Source: Collinsella aerofaciens
Lineage (GTDB): Bacteria; Actinomycetota; Coriobacteriia; Coriobacteriales; Coriobacteriaceae
Direction: 5' to 3'
DNA length: 51,823 nucleotides
Assembly: GCA_008668235.1 (NCBI GenBank)
Contig: RQCP01000063.1
Location: 1 to 51,823 of the forward strand
Shown here: positions 8,222 through 17,867 of the stretch, piece by piece
Layout of the letters: each line of letters starts with the position of its first letter
Numbering within the stretch: the stretch's first letter is position 1
Position numbers and translations under genes: made by a program
Notes under the pieces: model-generated
Seen by the model: only the letters and a program-made list of their open reading frames with translations
Told to the model about the DNA's origin: nothing
Databases searched by the model: none

Positions 8222-9505
8222 CTAACTTGCGTTAACAAACTGGTCTTTTGCGATTTTCCTATCTACATCAATAAGTAAGACCCAAAGAACCAATTCAGAG
8301 AGAAGGGGTGCAAGGCAGGCACCGTCACCATGAAATAAATAAATTAGAACTAGATTTGAAAGCACAGTAAAAACAACTGATATATTAAAGCAGCGGCTGT
8401 ATTCTTTATCATGGCCGCTCGCAAGCAATGTTTGAATGCCAAGAAAGTTGTTATTGATGGAAACAACAACCCATGCCAATAGCGGATAGATCCAATAAAA
8501 GAAATTTGCATACTCATCGCCAAAAGCGATGGCAATCACTGGTTTGGCTAATATAGCTATGAGAAGAGCGGCGAACAAAAACGGAGGGAAGACCCACTTT
8601 CTTGTACGTCGCACGAAAGCCTTGCCATCACCATAAGAGCTTACAATCCGCTGACTTGAAATTGGGTAAAGAACCTGGCTAATTGGAGACCAGGCAAGCA
8701 ACATAACTGTGGGTATTTTTTGTATAGCAGCATAAATACCAGTCTCATAACTTGAAGCAAAAAAACCCAGGAACGTAAGGCCGATTGCGCCGAATACCTT
8801 AGAGCTTAGCTGGGTAGTAAAAACAAACCATCCGCTTTTAAGCTCGCTGAGCACTTCAGGTATAGTTACTCGAACATAACGAATATTGAACTTTCTCCAG
8901 GCGATAACGTTGCTTAAGAGACTAACAACAATCGGAGTAATCGAGTAAAGAATGCAGTAGACAAACAAATCATTGTTACTTTTCACTAATGCAAAAATAA
9001 GCAGAACAGAGATGGTTCGCCCGATAATATTTGAAATAGAAACGAATCGCATGCACTGCATCCCTTGGAATAGCCAATTCAGTTGGAAGCAGTACCCAAT
9101 CATCGTAGCTGTAAGGATAGCAAGACAAACACACTGGTCAACTTGACTGTAGTTAAATAATGTATAGACAATCGTGAGTACTATGCACGGAAGCATAAGT
9201 ATGAGACGCGAAGCCAAGACGCGAGAATAGAGCCCCCTAAGAGACTCTTCAGAGTTCTCCTGAAGGGCTACCTTTCGAGTAGCAGACATCCCGAATCCAT
9301 ACTCGACAATTACCTGATAATAGCCCTGAAGATTCAATGAAATTGAGAATAGTCCATACTGCGAAGGACCAAGAATTCGCGTGATGTATGGAAGTGTAAC
9401 TAAAGGAATGACCGTATTAAAAATTTGCAATAAATAGAGCCACATCCCATTATGAAGCGCCTTCTTACCGGCAAGCCTCTTAACGGGTTCAATAAATCTT
9501 CCCAC
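8222..9505 (-). CDS. wzx: Wzx-type oligosaccharide flippase
   Basis: 427 residues with about a dozen hydrophobic segments, and the MATE/MVF-type N-terminus typical of Wzx (TLPYITRILGPSQYGLFSIS around residues 37-56). It moves undecaprenyl-linked repeat units across the cytoplasmic membrane. The start is a GTG at 9505 without a clear ribosome site; it is kept because GRFIEPVKRLAGKKALHNG is a sensible cytoplasmic N-terminus before the first helix, with ATG at residue 21 as the alternative. The neighbouring Wzy gene gives a Wzx/Wzy-dependent pathway. Strongly AT-rich relative to loaP and ugd. Confidence 0.88.
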   Translation of the reverse strand: MGRFIEPVKRLAGKKALHNGMWLYLLQIFNTVIPLVTLPYITRILGPSQYGLFSISLNLQGYYQVIVEYGFGMSATRKVALQENSEESLRGLYSRVLASRLILMLPCIVLTIVYTLFNYSQVDQCVCLAILTATMIGYCFQLNWLFQGMQCMRFVSISNIIGRTISVLLIFALVKSNNDLFVYCILYSITPIVVSLLSNVIAWRKFNIRYVRVTIPEVLSELKSGWFVFTTQLSSKVFGAIGLTFLGFFASSYETGIYAAIQKIPTVMLLAWSPISQVLYPISSQRIVSSYGDGKAFVRRTRKWVFPPFLFAALLIAILAKPVIAIAFGDEYANFFYWIYPLLAWVVVSINNNFLGIQTLLASGHDKEYSRCFNISVVFTVLSNLVLIYLFHGDGACLAPLLSELVLWVLLIDVDRKIAKDQFVNAS

Positions 9506-9596
9506 TTAGAATCCAATCGTTGCTATAAAACGAATGCAGCAAATACTGAAAAAAATGCATTTAAAGAAATGAACTGTCGCATCAAGACAGAAAAGC

Positions 9597-10928
9597 TCAC
9601 TTGAAACTTACGTCAGAGAAATCACGCTCGACCGACAATGCTCCTACTGGTTCTTTCTTTTGAGCGCATCCATACGCATACGAGAAAAGCGCTAGATAAA
9701 AAGGAACATCGAAAGCTCTCTGGCCGTCAAAGATATTCATCGCAAGACAGGAAAGAAGAGCATAGGATACGGCAGAAATTACCAGAACGGCCGTTCCTCG
9801 TGAATTACCATCTTTTAAGATTCGAAAAGAGGAGCCAATGGCTAGATAAACGAAATAACCGTAGGTCCAAAAAGCGAGAAGGCCGAATCTGAAGAACTCT
9901 CCAAGTATGCCAATATCTTCAAGCCAATAAACATGGTTTACGCCATACGTCATCATAGCTGCAGCCTGCGAATTGCTTGAAGTAAGAAGTCCAAGGCCAA
10001 GCACGCTGCAATTATTGGTTACTAAATTCCAATAGTGCAAAATATTATCAATTCGAACTTGTGTCGACTGGCTCATAACCGAATTGGTTGTAGAGAAAGT
10101 ATCGAAGAAGGCCTGAGAATAATTACTAGTGACGACAAGAATTATCACAATAATTATTACCGTGCGCTGCAACAAGCCAATGCCTGATCTATGGCTTACA
10201 AAGAAGAGTCCAAAAACACAAGCGGCAATCACGGACAACATCTGATAGCGGTACGCAGAAACGAATAGCGTGAAAAACACCAATCCAGCAAGAATTAAAA
10301 TTTGAAGAATGCAAGCCCTGCGTTCAACAATGAAGCACATGGCAACAGCAAGAAGAATCCCAATGAGAAACCCAGCATTAACCCTTTGCAAACCACCTCT
10401 AAACCAGTCCTCATACTCAAAGAGAAGTCGTTCGAACACAAGCTTTCCGCTGTAGTTGTAGCAATACCAAGAAATGGCTTTGCAAATCAAAATCCCAACA
10501 ACGAGCACTGCAACGACTTTAAGTAATCTGAGAGGACCGCCATCCCTCTTGAAGATAAAGATAAGAGGGTATGCAAAAAAAATGTAGCTATAGGGGGTAA
10601 TCACTCTCAATATAGTGTCAAGCGAATAATCATAAAAGGCAGCAGTCCAAAGTGTAGTAAATACAACAATCGGAATGTAGCCAGCGAGATAGCGTCTTAA
10701 CTTAGCGAAATAGGGCTTGAGCTCCTCATCGCCTTCTGCGGTAATGGAAACGTAGATAGCCATAACAAAACCAAGCAAAACCACGATGTAGCGAATGACA
10801 TTATTGCCGAGTACCTCATTTTTAGTTAAAAGTGGATATCCGAGCATAAGGAAAGTGCTTAGCACAACCCCAGCACGAATCCAGCTAACCGAAACCCTAT
10901 TTTCTTGGATATCTGCAAAAGAGCCCAT
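9597..10928 (-). CDS. wzy: Wzy-type polysaccharide polymerase
   Basis: 443 residues with 11-12 predicted membrane helices and one large soluble loop around residues 270-340 (SQSTQVRIDNILHYWNLVTN then CSVLGLGLLTSSNSQ), the topology of O-antigen ligase/polymerase family proteins. It would join flipped repeat units on the outer face of the membrane. ATG 10928 is preceded by AAGG at 6 nt. As usual for Wzy there is no strong sequence motif, so the call rests on topology and on position between wzx and the glycosyltransferases. AT-rich, probably exchanged together with its neighbours. Confidence 0.78.
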   Translation of the reverse strand: MGSFADIQENRVSVSWIRAGVVLSTFLMLGYPLLTKNEVLGNNVIRYIVVLLGFVMAIYVSITAEGDEELKPYFAKLRRYLAGYIPIVVFTTLWTAAFYDYSLDTILRVITPYSYIFFAYPLIFIFKRDGGPLRLLKVVAVLVVGILICKAISWYCYNYSGKLVFERLLFEYEDWFRGGLQRVNAGFLIGILLAVAMCFIVERRACILQILILAGLVFFTLFVSAYRYQMLSVIAACVFGLFFVSHRSGIGLLQRTVIIIVIILVVTSNYSQAFFDTFSTTNSVMSQSTQVRIDNILHYWNLVTNNCSVLGLGLLTSSNSQAAAMMTYGVNHVYWLEDIGILGEFFRFGLLAFWTYGYFVYLAIGSSFRILKDGNSRGTAVLVISAVSYALLSCLAMNIFDGQRAFDVPFYLALFSYAYGCAQKKEPVGALSVERDFSDVSFK

Positions 10929-10975
10929 GAAACGCCTTGACCTCTCAGTGAATAAGAAGGGGGAGAGAATTATTG

Positions 10976-12124
10976 CTATCCCAGAATGTCGGCAACGATG
11001 GAATCCAAATCGGTTTCATCACAAAACGCTTTGCAACCCGAAGCCATTTCATCATGTCGGGCATCAACATATAGCAATTTTTCGCTGATACTAGATGGTT
11101 CAAGGCTCTCACAGCAAACCCCGATGTTGTATTTCTCAAATGGAATCCGCAGTCCAAGGACATCAGTCCCGACCATAGGAACCCCGAAACCGGCATACTC
11201 ATAGATTTTATTGGGGGCACAATAAAGCACATTTAATGGCGAGATAACCTTACTCTTATAGTTCGAGATATAAGGTAATAATCCAATGTATGCATACTGT
11301 AGGAAATGAAGGTGACTAGGAGGATTGAAGAATCCAAGATAAACCACCTGCTGATGAGCGCTCAGAAAAGCATCAAAAACTTCCTGCTGTCCTTCTGGTA
11401 CTTTACCGAGCACATAAAGAGCAAAGTCCTCCCCCATCATCTCGACAGCCTCAGCAAAAGGTCCGAGGTTCCTATCGACGCTCATTACGCCGAGATACAT
11501 GACGATTTTTCTATCCTCCTGCCTAAGCCTGTCGAGCAGGAATGAAATTTGGTCATCAGCGTATCCAGGGTCCAATGAATACGGCTTGTTCGGCAAAACT
11601 TTGGGAACCTGGGGAAGGTTCCACATAACTTGCTGGATATAAGCCCTATTCTGCTCAGGAACTACAACTTTCCATGCTTTACGTGCATAGCTGGGCAAGT
11701 CAAACTTCAGGAATCTTGCGCCGCTAAATAACGGGAAAGACTCTTCCAGTTCCATAAGTTGTAAAACATGTTTTTTGCCATCAAGTGCCGTGCTCAAAGC
11801 GCGTACAGTCGAATCTGTGGTGGTCCAAACAACATCGTCATCTGAGTAGAAACTATCTAAAGCGTCCTTATACATCCTGCCAATGCATAGCCTACGCTTA
11901 ACCCTACCTATAGGATCTGAGCTGTCGCTTAGCGGGATATCTTTAACGAAGATCCCGTCATGGTCAAGAATGCGCGAGGGAATTCTGTCAGTGTTGCCGG
12001 CAATAAGAACGACATTGCGATGATTCGAAAGCAAATTTTCCAACAAATTAAGCACAGGGGGATAGAACATCACATTGCCGTAATGCACAACTATTATCTT
12101 GTTGCTAGCGTTAAAACGAGCCAT
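10976..12124 (-). CDS. GT-B fold glycosyltransferase of the polysaccharide cluster
   Basis: 382 residues from ATG 12124 (AGAGGA upstream). The C-terminal half has the GT4-like arrangement IVMYLGVMSVDRNLGPF (start of the donor domain), YVLGKVPEGQQ, QVVYLGFFNPP and SPLNVLYCAPNKIYEYAGFG with the donor-binding E-x-A region, then GVPMVGTDVLGL. It transfers a sugar from a nucleotide donor to the growing lipid-linked unit on the cytoplasmic face. No signal peptide or membrane helix. Specificity cannot be predicted. It lies 10 nt after the GT2 gene stop and is AT-rich. Confidence 0.8.
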   Translation of the reverse strand: MARFNASNKIIVVHYGNVMFYPPVLNLLENLLSNHRNVVLIAGNTDRIPSRILDHDGIFVKDIPLSDSSDPIGRVKRRLCIGRMYKDALDSFYSDDDVVWTTTDSTVRALSTALDGKKHVLQLMELEESFPLFSGARFLKFDLPSYARKAWKVVVPEQNRAYIQQVMWNLPQVPKVLPNKPYSLDPGYADDQISFLLDRLRQEDRKIVMYLGVMSVDRNLGPFAEAVEMMGEDFALYVLGKVPEGQQEVFDAFLSAHQQVVYLGFFNPPSHLHFLQYAYIGLLPYISNYKSKVISPLNVLYCAPNKIYEYAGFGVPMVGTDVLGLRIPFEKYNIGVCCESLEPSSISEKLLYVDARHDEMASGCKAFCDETDLDSIVADILG

Positions 12125-12133
12125 TATGTCCTC

Positions 12134-13075
12134 TCAGTTGTCTTTTCGCCCTCGAGCAATGCACGCCATTTTCGGACTGAAGGCAAATAAGGCGGCCTTC
12201 AGTTTGTAGTTTGCCGTTCGGGCATGCTGCAGCGGAAAGAATCTTTCAACCCTAAAGTCCTCTGCACTCAAGAGGTCTCCGGTATAGACGCCGAACATAT
12301 ATTGGGCAGCGATATTGTCGTGGAAAGCCGACGAACTAGCAGTGGCGGGATTGCTTCGACTGTACTTTTCAAGCACCTTTGCTACCTTAACCCTGTCGGC
12401 ACCTCGCCTCACCTTCAGCTTTGGATTCCTCGTTATTGATGCGGCATTAGAAATCCTATAATTATAGAAACAGTGTTCATCGTCGAAGACGGACTTAGCA
12501 TTAGCCAGTAAAATCGGGGTCCAGATTTCATCTTCATGGAGCAGACCGGGTTCAAAGCGTAAATCAGCACGGTTGATAAGTTCATGACTTGTTATGTAGT
12601 ATGGGGCGCATGACCTTACATTTGCCCCATATAGCGATTTATTATAAAAAGTAGGACCGTCCAGAACAGCACCGTGCAGGTCGAGATAAGCGCGGGACTG
12701 CCATTTAGCGCCGGAATCATCAAAATGGTATGCGTAGCCAGCGATAACCTCTGCACCAGTTTTATTAATAATCGACTGAAAGCGTTCAAGTGAGTCTGGC
12801 TCGATAGTATCATCGCTATCGAGAAACAGAATATAGTCACCTTTCGCACGAGACAACCCGTAGTTTCTTGTTGCAGATAGCCCCTCGTTCTTCTTCGAGA
12901 AAACGCTAATCCTCTCGTCCCCCAAGAAACTCTTGCATATCTCAAGAGACCCATCAGTAGAGCCATCGTTAACGAGAAGGAGCTCCCAAGACTCACACGT
13001 TTGATTTATTACGGACTCGATGCACTCGCGTACATACTTCTCCGCGTTATATACAGGCACGATTATGCTAAACAT
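12134..13075 (-). CDS. Family 2 glycosyltransferase
   Basis: 313 residues from ATG 13075; an in-frame TTG at 13087 is less likely because GAGGAC abuts it. The GT-A nucleotide-binding region is intact: FSIIVPVYNAEKYV, LLLVNDGSTDGS and the DXD-type FLDSDDTIEPD near residue 90. Such inverting enzymes add hexoses or N-acetylhexosamines in the cytoplasm. A basic C-terminus (FSPKMACIARGRKDN) may sit on the membrane. AT-rich; between two GT-B glycosyltransferases in the same operon. Confidence 0.88.
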   Translation of the reverse strand: MFSIIVPVYNAEKYVRECIESVINQTCESWELLLVNDGSTDGSLEICKSFLGDERISVFSKKNEGLSATRNYGLSRAKGDYILFLDSDDTIEPDSLERFQSIINKTGAEVIAGYAYHFDDSGAKWQSRAYLDLHGAVLDGPTFYNKSLYGANVRSCAPYYITSHELINRADLRFEPGLLHEDEIWTPILLANAKSVFDDEHCFYNYRISNAASITRNPKLKVRRGADRVKVAKVLEKYSRSNPATASSSAFHDNIAAQYMFGVYTGDLLSAEDFRVERFFPLQHARTANYKLKAALFAFSPKMACIARGRKDN

Positions 13076-13120
13076 TTTTACCGCCAAGTCCTCATTGCTT
13101 TGTGCTCTGAACCAAAATCT

Positions 13121-14287
13121 TTATTTGCACAAATCAAGAATGGATTCGTAGGCGCTCGCGTATCTCAGAGCGACATCATCCCAAAGATAAGAATTATTGA
13201 TCTTTTGAGAAGCCGCCCTGCCCATTGCAGTCGTATCATCGAGCTCGAACAAATGAGCCGTAATCGCTTGCGCCCATTTAGTGCAATCAAAATCTTGCAT
13301 AACAAGACCGTCAACGCCGTCATCTATGACGTCAAGAGGGCCGGCAGCAGCATAGGTAATAACCGGTATTCCGAAATACATTGCCTCCAAGAGCACCATT
13401 CCGAAAATCTCATAACGCGTGGGAAGGACAAACATGTCACATTGCCGGTAAAGCGCCGGTAGTTCATTTTGCGAAAGGGAGTCGATGAAAAAGACGTCCC
13501 TGATTCCTTTTTCCTGCACATAGGAATGTACTTCGTCAAGCATCTCTCCTTTGCCGACATACACAAGGGCGACATTCTGATTAATGGCCTTAACATCAGC
13601 ATAAACATCCATCAAAAAGATGGGCTTCCTTCTCGACTCTACCTTGCCGATATAAAGTAATATTTTTTTGTCTGCGCTAATTCCGAGCTCATTCCTATAA
13701 TCTCTGTTAATCGGGTTTTGAAAGTTACTTAGCTCAAGTCCAACAGGAATAATTTTTGCCCAAGGAAAACCCTTTGAAACAAGGTAATCACGGGCAGACG
13801 TAGTCTTGGCAAGACAGTATTTGGTATTGTTTCTCAGTTCTCGTAGAAACGTGCGATCGAATACGCACTGGATAATTTTCTTATACGCCTCTTTGTAGTT
13901 TTCATACATGCCCTGCCAAAGAATGAACTTAATCTGACGCTTCTTGCAATAACGGCTGACTAGCACCGTCGTTATCTGACTGTCGTCAAGCGCTTGAATA
14001 AGGTCATAGCATTCCGCATCCAGAATACCCTTTAAATCACGATAATATCCCTGCTGTCCAGGTATCTTTTTCCCTGCAAGCCAAAACACAACAACTCGAG
14101 GACTGTCCTGGACTATCTCTTGATAAGTCGCTCCTGTATCGCTGATAAGAAAAACGCCAACCTCAGCACCGTATTCAGATAGACGTTTGGCGAGTCCTAT
14201 CTCTTGGATATTGTACTGGCTCTTAGAAACTGCAGATGAAGCAGACCTGATTAGTGCAATCTTCTTACCTTGAAGTGTAGGTTTCAT
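13121..14287 (-). CDS. Family 4 glycosyltransferase
   Basis: 388 residues from ATG 14287; the frame continues 47 codons upstream but that part lies inside the radical SAM gene. The stop of the radical SAM gene is 1 nt before this ATG, so the two are translationally coupled. The C-terminal domain shows the GT4 donor site: KKILLYIGKVESRRKPIFLM, LPALYRQCDMFVLPTRYEIF and GMVLLEAMYFGIPVITY, containing the E-x7-E motif. This gene marks the switch from GC-rich upstream genes to AT-rich downstream genes. Confidence 0.87.
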   Translation of the reverse strand: MKPTLQGKKIALIRSASSAVSKSQYNIQEIGLAKRLSEYGAEVGVFLISDTGATYQEIVQDSPRVVVFWLAGKKIPGQQGYYRDLKGILDAECYDLIQALDDSQITTVLVSRYCKKRQIKFILWQGMYENYKEAYKKIIQCVFDRTFLRELRNNTKYCLAKTTSARDYLVSKGFPWAKIIPVGLELSNFQNPINRDYRNELGISADKKILLYIGKVESRRKPIFLMDVYADVKAINQNVALVYVGKGEMLDEVHSYVQEKGIRDVFFIDSLSQNELPALYRQCDMFVLPTRYEIFGMVLLEAMYFGIPVITYAAAGPLDVIDDGVDGLVMQDFDCTKWAQAITAHLFELDDTTAMGRAASQKINNSYLWDDVALRYASAYESILDLCK

Positions 14288-14288
14288 A

Positions 14289-15434
14289 TTACATCGCCTC
14301 ATGCGTCTCGTATACGTGCGCATCGGCCTTGGACGCCTCGGACAGGCCGTCGTTGATCTTGGCACACAGGTCGCAGGTGGAGCAGGAGTCGAGCTGCTCC
14401 TTGGTGACGCGGCCCTCCTCATAATCACGAACGACCTTGAGCTCGTGCATGTCGTAGGGCCTCTTGGTGAACAGCGCCTTCACCTTGTGCTTGAGTACCC
14501 ACCAGCCGGGCTTCCAGATGTACTTGTGCATGGCCGGGCTCACCGAGCCGATCATCCAGCAGTTGCGGTCGCAGTGGCGGACCTTCGCGCGGACCCTCTC
14601 GGCCTGGTCGGAGTTCCAGAGCTCGTCCCAGGACTCCTCGTTGAGGTTGCCCATGACCTCTTTGTCCTTGGTGCCGTTGCAGGGCATGACGTCGCCGTAG
14701 GGGTCGATGAAGAAGGTGTCGAACGCCATGTCGCACGGCAGCAGGCGCGGCTGGCCGTAGATGTAGTTGATGAGGCCGTGGTTGAAGTAGGCGCGGAACC
14801 ACTTCTTGGGGCTGTTGGACCTGAGCAGCTCGTTGACCAGGTCCTCGAAGTTCTTCGCCACCATGGGGCGGTCGTGGATGATGTTCTTGGCCTCGACGAA
14901 GTAGAAGCTGTTGTGCAGCGACGCCGTGGCGAACTCCATGCCCAACTCGTCGGAGATCTTGTAGAGCGGCACCAGGTCGGGCGCGTTGAGGTCCTGCACC
15001 GTCATGCCGAAACCGACGTCGGGGTGCTTGAGCTCGACGAGCTTCTTTAGCGTGGCGTAGCCGCGGTTGTAGCCGTTTTCCAGGCCGCGAATCTTGTCGT
15101 TGGTCTGCTGCAGGCCCTCGATGGAGATGCGGATGCCGACGTTGGGGAACTCCTCACACAGGTCGATGATGCGGTCGGTGAAGAAGCCGTTGGTGGAGAT
15201 CACGATGCGGTCGGACTTCTTGTAGAGCTCGCGTACGATGTCCTTGAGGTCCTGGCGGATGAAGGGCTCGCCGCCGGTGATGTTGGTGAAGTACATTTTG
15301 GGGAGCTTCTTGATGGTCTCGATGGAGAGCTCCTCCTCCGGGCGGCTGGGAGCCTTGTAGCGGTTGCACATGGTGCAGCGCGCGTTGCAGCGGTAGGTGA
15401 CGATGACGGTGCCGTTGAGTTTCTTTTCGGTCAT
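14289..15434 (-). CDS. Radical SAM protein with SPASM-like cysteines in a polysaccharide operon
   Basis: 381 residues, GC-rich. The radical SAM cluster motif is Cys16-x3-Cys20-x2-Cys23 (YRCNARCTMC), followed by the SAM-binding FTNITGGEPFIRQDL. The C-terminal region has extra cysteines (LLPCDMAF, DVMPCNGTKD, RHCDRNC, and SCSTCDLC near residue 350), consistent with SPASM-type auxiliary Fe-S clusters. Such enzymes use 5'-deoxyadenosyl radicals to modify peptides, sugars or other molecules; the substrate here is unknown. It lies between two GT4 genes, 18 nt after one and 1 nt before the other, so it should act on the glycan, its lipid carrier or a partner protein. An aminosugar-modifying or epimerase-like role is possible but unsupported. 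Confidence 0.85.
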   Translation of the reverse strand: MTEKKLNGTVIVTYRCNARCTMCNRYKAPSRPEEELSIETIKKLPKMYFTNITGGEPFIRQDLKDIVRELYKKSDRIVISTNGFFTDRIIDLCEEFPNVGIRISIEGLQQTNDKIRGLENGYNRGYATLKKLVELKHPDVGFGMTVQDLNAPDLVPLYKISDELGMEFATASLHNSFYFVEAKNIIHDRPMVAKNFEDLVNELLRSNSPKKWFRAYFNHGLINYIYGQPRLLPCDMAFDTFFIDPYGDVMPCNGTKDKEVMGNLNEESWDELWNSDQAERVRAKVRHCDRNCWMIGSVSPAMHKYIWKPGWWVLKHKVKALFTKRPYDMHELKVVRDYEEGRVTKEQLDSCSTCDLCAKINDGLSEASKADAHVYETHEAM

Positions 15435-15452
15435 CTATTTAACCTTTCAAGA

Positions 15453-16568
15453 TCAAGTGGAATACAATTCGAGGGTCCGTTCGACGACGGAGTCCCAGTT
15501 GTAGGTTTTCTCGACGTGTGCCTTGGCGGCGGCGCCGAGAACTCTCCCGTGGTCGCTGTCAGCGAGCAGGTCTCGCAGCGCGGCCCGCAGGGAATCGGCA
15601 CTGCCCTTATCGAAAGTTACGCCGTTGCCCGCAAGGACATCTGCGCACTCTGGGATATCGCTCGTCACGCAGCAGCGGCCGTAGGCCATGGCCTCCAGCA
15701 GGCTCATTGGCATTCCCTCCACGTCGGAAGGCAGCACGTAGGCATAGCAGTTGGAGTACAGCTCCTCCAGGGGCTCGCCGTTGACGAATCCGGTGAAGAG
15801 GACACGTGGGTCGCCCTGCGCAGCCACACGCAGCGACGTCTCGTACTCGGATGTGTCCGAACCGCCGCCGGCGATGACGAGCCTCTTCTCCGTATCGAGC
15901 TCCTTGAAGGCTTCGATCAAGAGCTCGGGACGCTTCTCGGGGACGAGCCTGCCCAGGTACAGCAGGTATGAGCCCGCATCGAGCCCCCATTTATCCTTTA
16001 TTTGCTTAACCGGCCTATATTGCTTTGGCTCGATACCGTTGGGGATGAACGTCGTCGTGCGGCCATAGACGTCCTGAAAGTAGGACTGGGCGGACTTGGA
16101 CAGGACGACGAGGCCGTCGGCCTTGGTGGCAGCCGCCCTTTCCCCCATCTTGATGTAGGTGCTCGCAAGCCTGCCCCACTTGGCGCGCTGCCAGTCCAGG
16201 CCGTGGATGGTGGCGACGGTCCGGATGCCGGCAAGCTTCGCCAGCGGAAGGGGTACACAGGGGCCCTCGGCGTGGTAGTGGATCACATCGGGGCGGTCCT
16301 TAATTGCGGCCCTGGTGGCAAAGTATGATGACGAAAGGGCAGCGAGGCCTTTTTTGTCGATTGTCTTAACCGGCACGACGTGCACGCCGTCGATGACGCG
16401 CCCGCGGCAATCCGCGGCGCAGCCGGTCATGACATCGCTGCCCGAACGGTCGTAGCAGGTCACCTCGTGGCCAAGCTCAACCATTCGGCGGGCCAACTCA
16501 GTTACCACGACCTCTACACCACCCTCTCGAGAGCCGTAGCGCTTATGTCCAATCATCGCTATGCGCAA
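15453..16568 (-). CDS. Family 4 glycosyltransferase, PimA/Cps-like
   Basis: 371 residues. I place the start at TTG 16568, 1 nt after the ugd stop with AAGAGA before it, giving MRIAMIGHKRYGSREGG, the usual N-terminus of this GT4 group; the frame is open further 5' only inside ugd. Donor-site signatures are LLYLGRLVPEKRPELLIEAF, RLVIAGGGSDT, VLFTGFVNGEPLEELY and PSDVEGMPMSLLEAMAYG. It is a cytoplasmic enzyme, probably adding an early sugar to the undecaprenyl-linked primer. GC-rich and presumably part of the conserved proximal half of the operon. Confidence 0.88.
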   Translation of the reverse strand: MRIAMIGHKRYGSREGGVEVVVTELARRMVELGHEVTCYDRSGSDVMTGCAADCRGRVIDGVHVVPVKTIDKKGLAALSSSYFATRAAIKDRPDVIHYHAEGPCVPLPLAKLAGIRTVATIHGLDWQRAKWGRLASTYIKMGERAAATKADGLVVLSKSAQSYFQDVYGRTTTFIPNGIEPKQYRPVKQIKDKWGLDAGSYLLYLGRLVPEKRPELLIEAFKELDTEKRLVIAGGGSDTSEYETSLRVAAQGDPRVLFTGFVNGEPLEELYSNCYAYVLPSDVEGMPMSLLEAMAYGRCCVTSDIPECADVLAGNGVTFDKGSADSLRAALRDLLADSDHGRVLGAAAKAHVEKTYNWDSVVERTLELYST

Positions 16569-16569
16569 G

Positions 16570-17829
16570 TTAATCTCTTTTGAACAAATCTCGCGTATAC
16601 ACATTTTCCGCCACGTCCGCGAGCTCGTCGCTCCAGCGGTTGGCGACGATCACGTCGCAGCCGGCCTTGAAGGCCTCCAGGTCGTGGGTCACCTCGGAGC
16701 CGAAGAACTCCGGCGCGTCCAGCGTGGGCTCGTAGACCACCACGGGCACGCCCTTGGCCTTCACGCGCTTCATGACGCCCTGGATGGAGCTCGCGCGGAA
16801 GTTGTCGGAGTTGGACTTCATCGTCAGGCGGTACACGCCCACGACCGGCTTCTCCTTGCCGTCGTACACGCGGTCCCACACCATCTTCAGCACCTCGTCG
16901 GCGACGAAGTCCTTGCGCGTGCGGTTGGCGTCCACGATGGCCTCGATCAGGTTCTGCGGCACGTCCTTGTAGTTGGCCAGCAGCTGCTTTGTGTCCTTGG
17001 GCAGGCAGTAGCCGCCGTAGCCGAAGCTAGGATTGTTGTAGTGCGATCCGATGCGCGGCTCCAGGCACACGCCGTCGATGACGTCGCGGGTGTTGAGGCC
17101 GCGGACCTCGCAGTAGGTGTCGAGCTCGTTGAAGTAGGCGACGCGGAGGGCCAGGTAGGTGTTGGCGAACAGCTTCACGGCCTCGGCCTCGGTGGTGCCC
17201 AGCACGAGCTCGGGGATGCCCTTCGAGCCGTCGGCGTTGACTCGCTCGAGCTCTGCGGGGTCGGCGCCCTGCGCAAGCAGGCCGGCGAACTTCTCGGCGG
17301 CTATAACGGCCTCAATGTCATCCTTTGGCGCGCCGACCACGATGCGGCTGGGGTGCAGGTTGTCGTAGAGCGCCTTGCTCTCTCGCAAGAACTCGGGGCT
17401 GAAGAAGATCTTGCTGTCGCCTAGCCTCTCGCGAAGGCCCGCGGTGTAGCCGACGGGAATCGTCGACTTGATGACGATCCAGGCGTCCGGGTTAACCGAG
17501 CGCACGGCAGCGATGGCGGCCTCGACGGAGCTCGTGTCAAAGAAGTTCCTATCGCCGTCGTAGTTGGTGGGCGTGGCGATGACGGCGTAGTCGGCGCCAG
17601 CATATGCCTCGACCGCCTCCACGGTGGCGTGCAAGTCGAGCTGGCGCTCCCCTGCCTTGGCCTCCGCCAGGAAGCGCTCGATTTCGTCGTCCTGGATGGG
17701 CGATACGTAGCTGTTGATCTTCTCGACCTTCTCGGGCACGATGTCCAGCGCGTGTACCTCGTTGTGCTGCGATAACAGGACGGCGAGGGACAGTCCGACG
17801 TAGCCGGTTCCGGCGACGGCAATCTTCAT
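16570..17829 (-). CDS. ugd: UDP-glucose 6-dehydrogenase family protein
   Basis: 419 residues from ATG 17829 with GGAG at 6 nt. N-terminal Rossmann motif GTGYVGLS (residues 7-14), STIPVGY (122-128), SPEFLRESKALYD near 144-156, and the catalytic cysteine Cys275 in GYGGYCLPKDT. It oxidises a UDP-hexose, most likely UDP-glucose to UDP-glucuronate, with two NAD+. This would put an acidic sugar into the polysaccharide. UDP-ManNAc dehydrogenase is an alternative given wecB in the same cluster, but the sequence around Cys275 looks Ugd-like. GC-rich. Confidence 0.88.
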   Translation of the reverse strand: MKIAVAGTGYVGLSLAVLLSQHNEVHALDIVPEKVEKINSYVSPIQDDEIERFLAEAKAGERQLDLHATVEAVEAYAGADYAVIATPTNYDGDRNFFDTSSVEAAIAAVRSVNPDAWIVIKSTIPVGYTAGLRERLGDSKIFFSPEFLRESKALYDNLHPSRIVVGAPKDDIEAVIAAEKFAGLLAQGADPAELERVNADGSKGIPELVLGTTEAEAVKLFANTYLALRVAYFNELDTYCEVRGLNTRDVIDGVCLEPRIGSHYNNPSFGYGGYCLPKDTKQLLANYKDVPQNLIEAIVDANRTRKDFVADEVLKMVWDRVYDGKEKPVVGVYRLTMKSNSDNFRASSIQGVMKRVKAKGVPVVVYEPTLDAPEFFGSEVTHDLEAFKAGCDVIVANRWSDELADVAENVYTRDLFKRD

Positions 17830-17867
17830 TTTCTTCTCCGATTCGAATCGGGTATTAAAGTTAGGCA

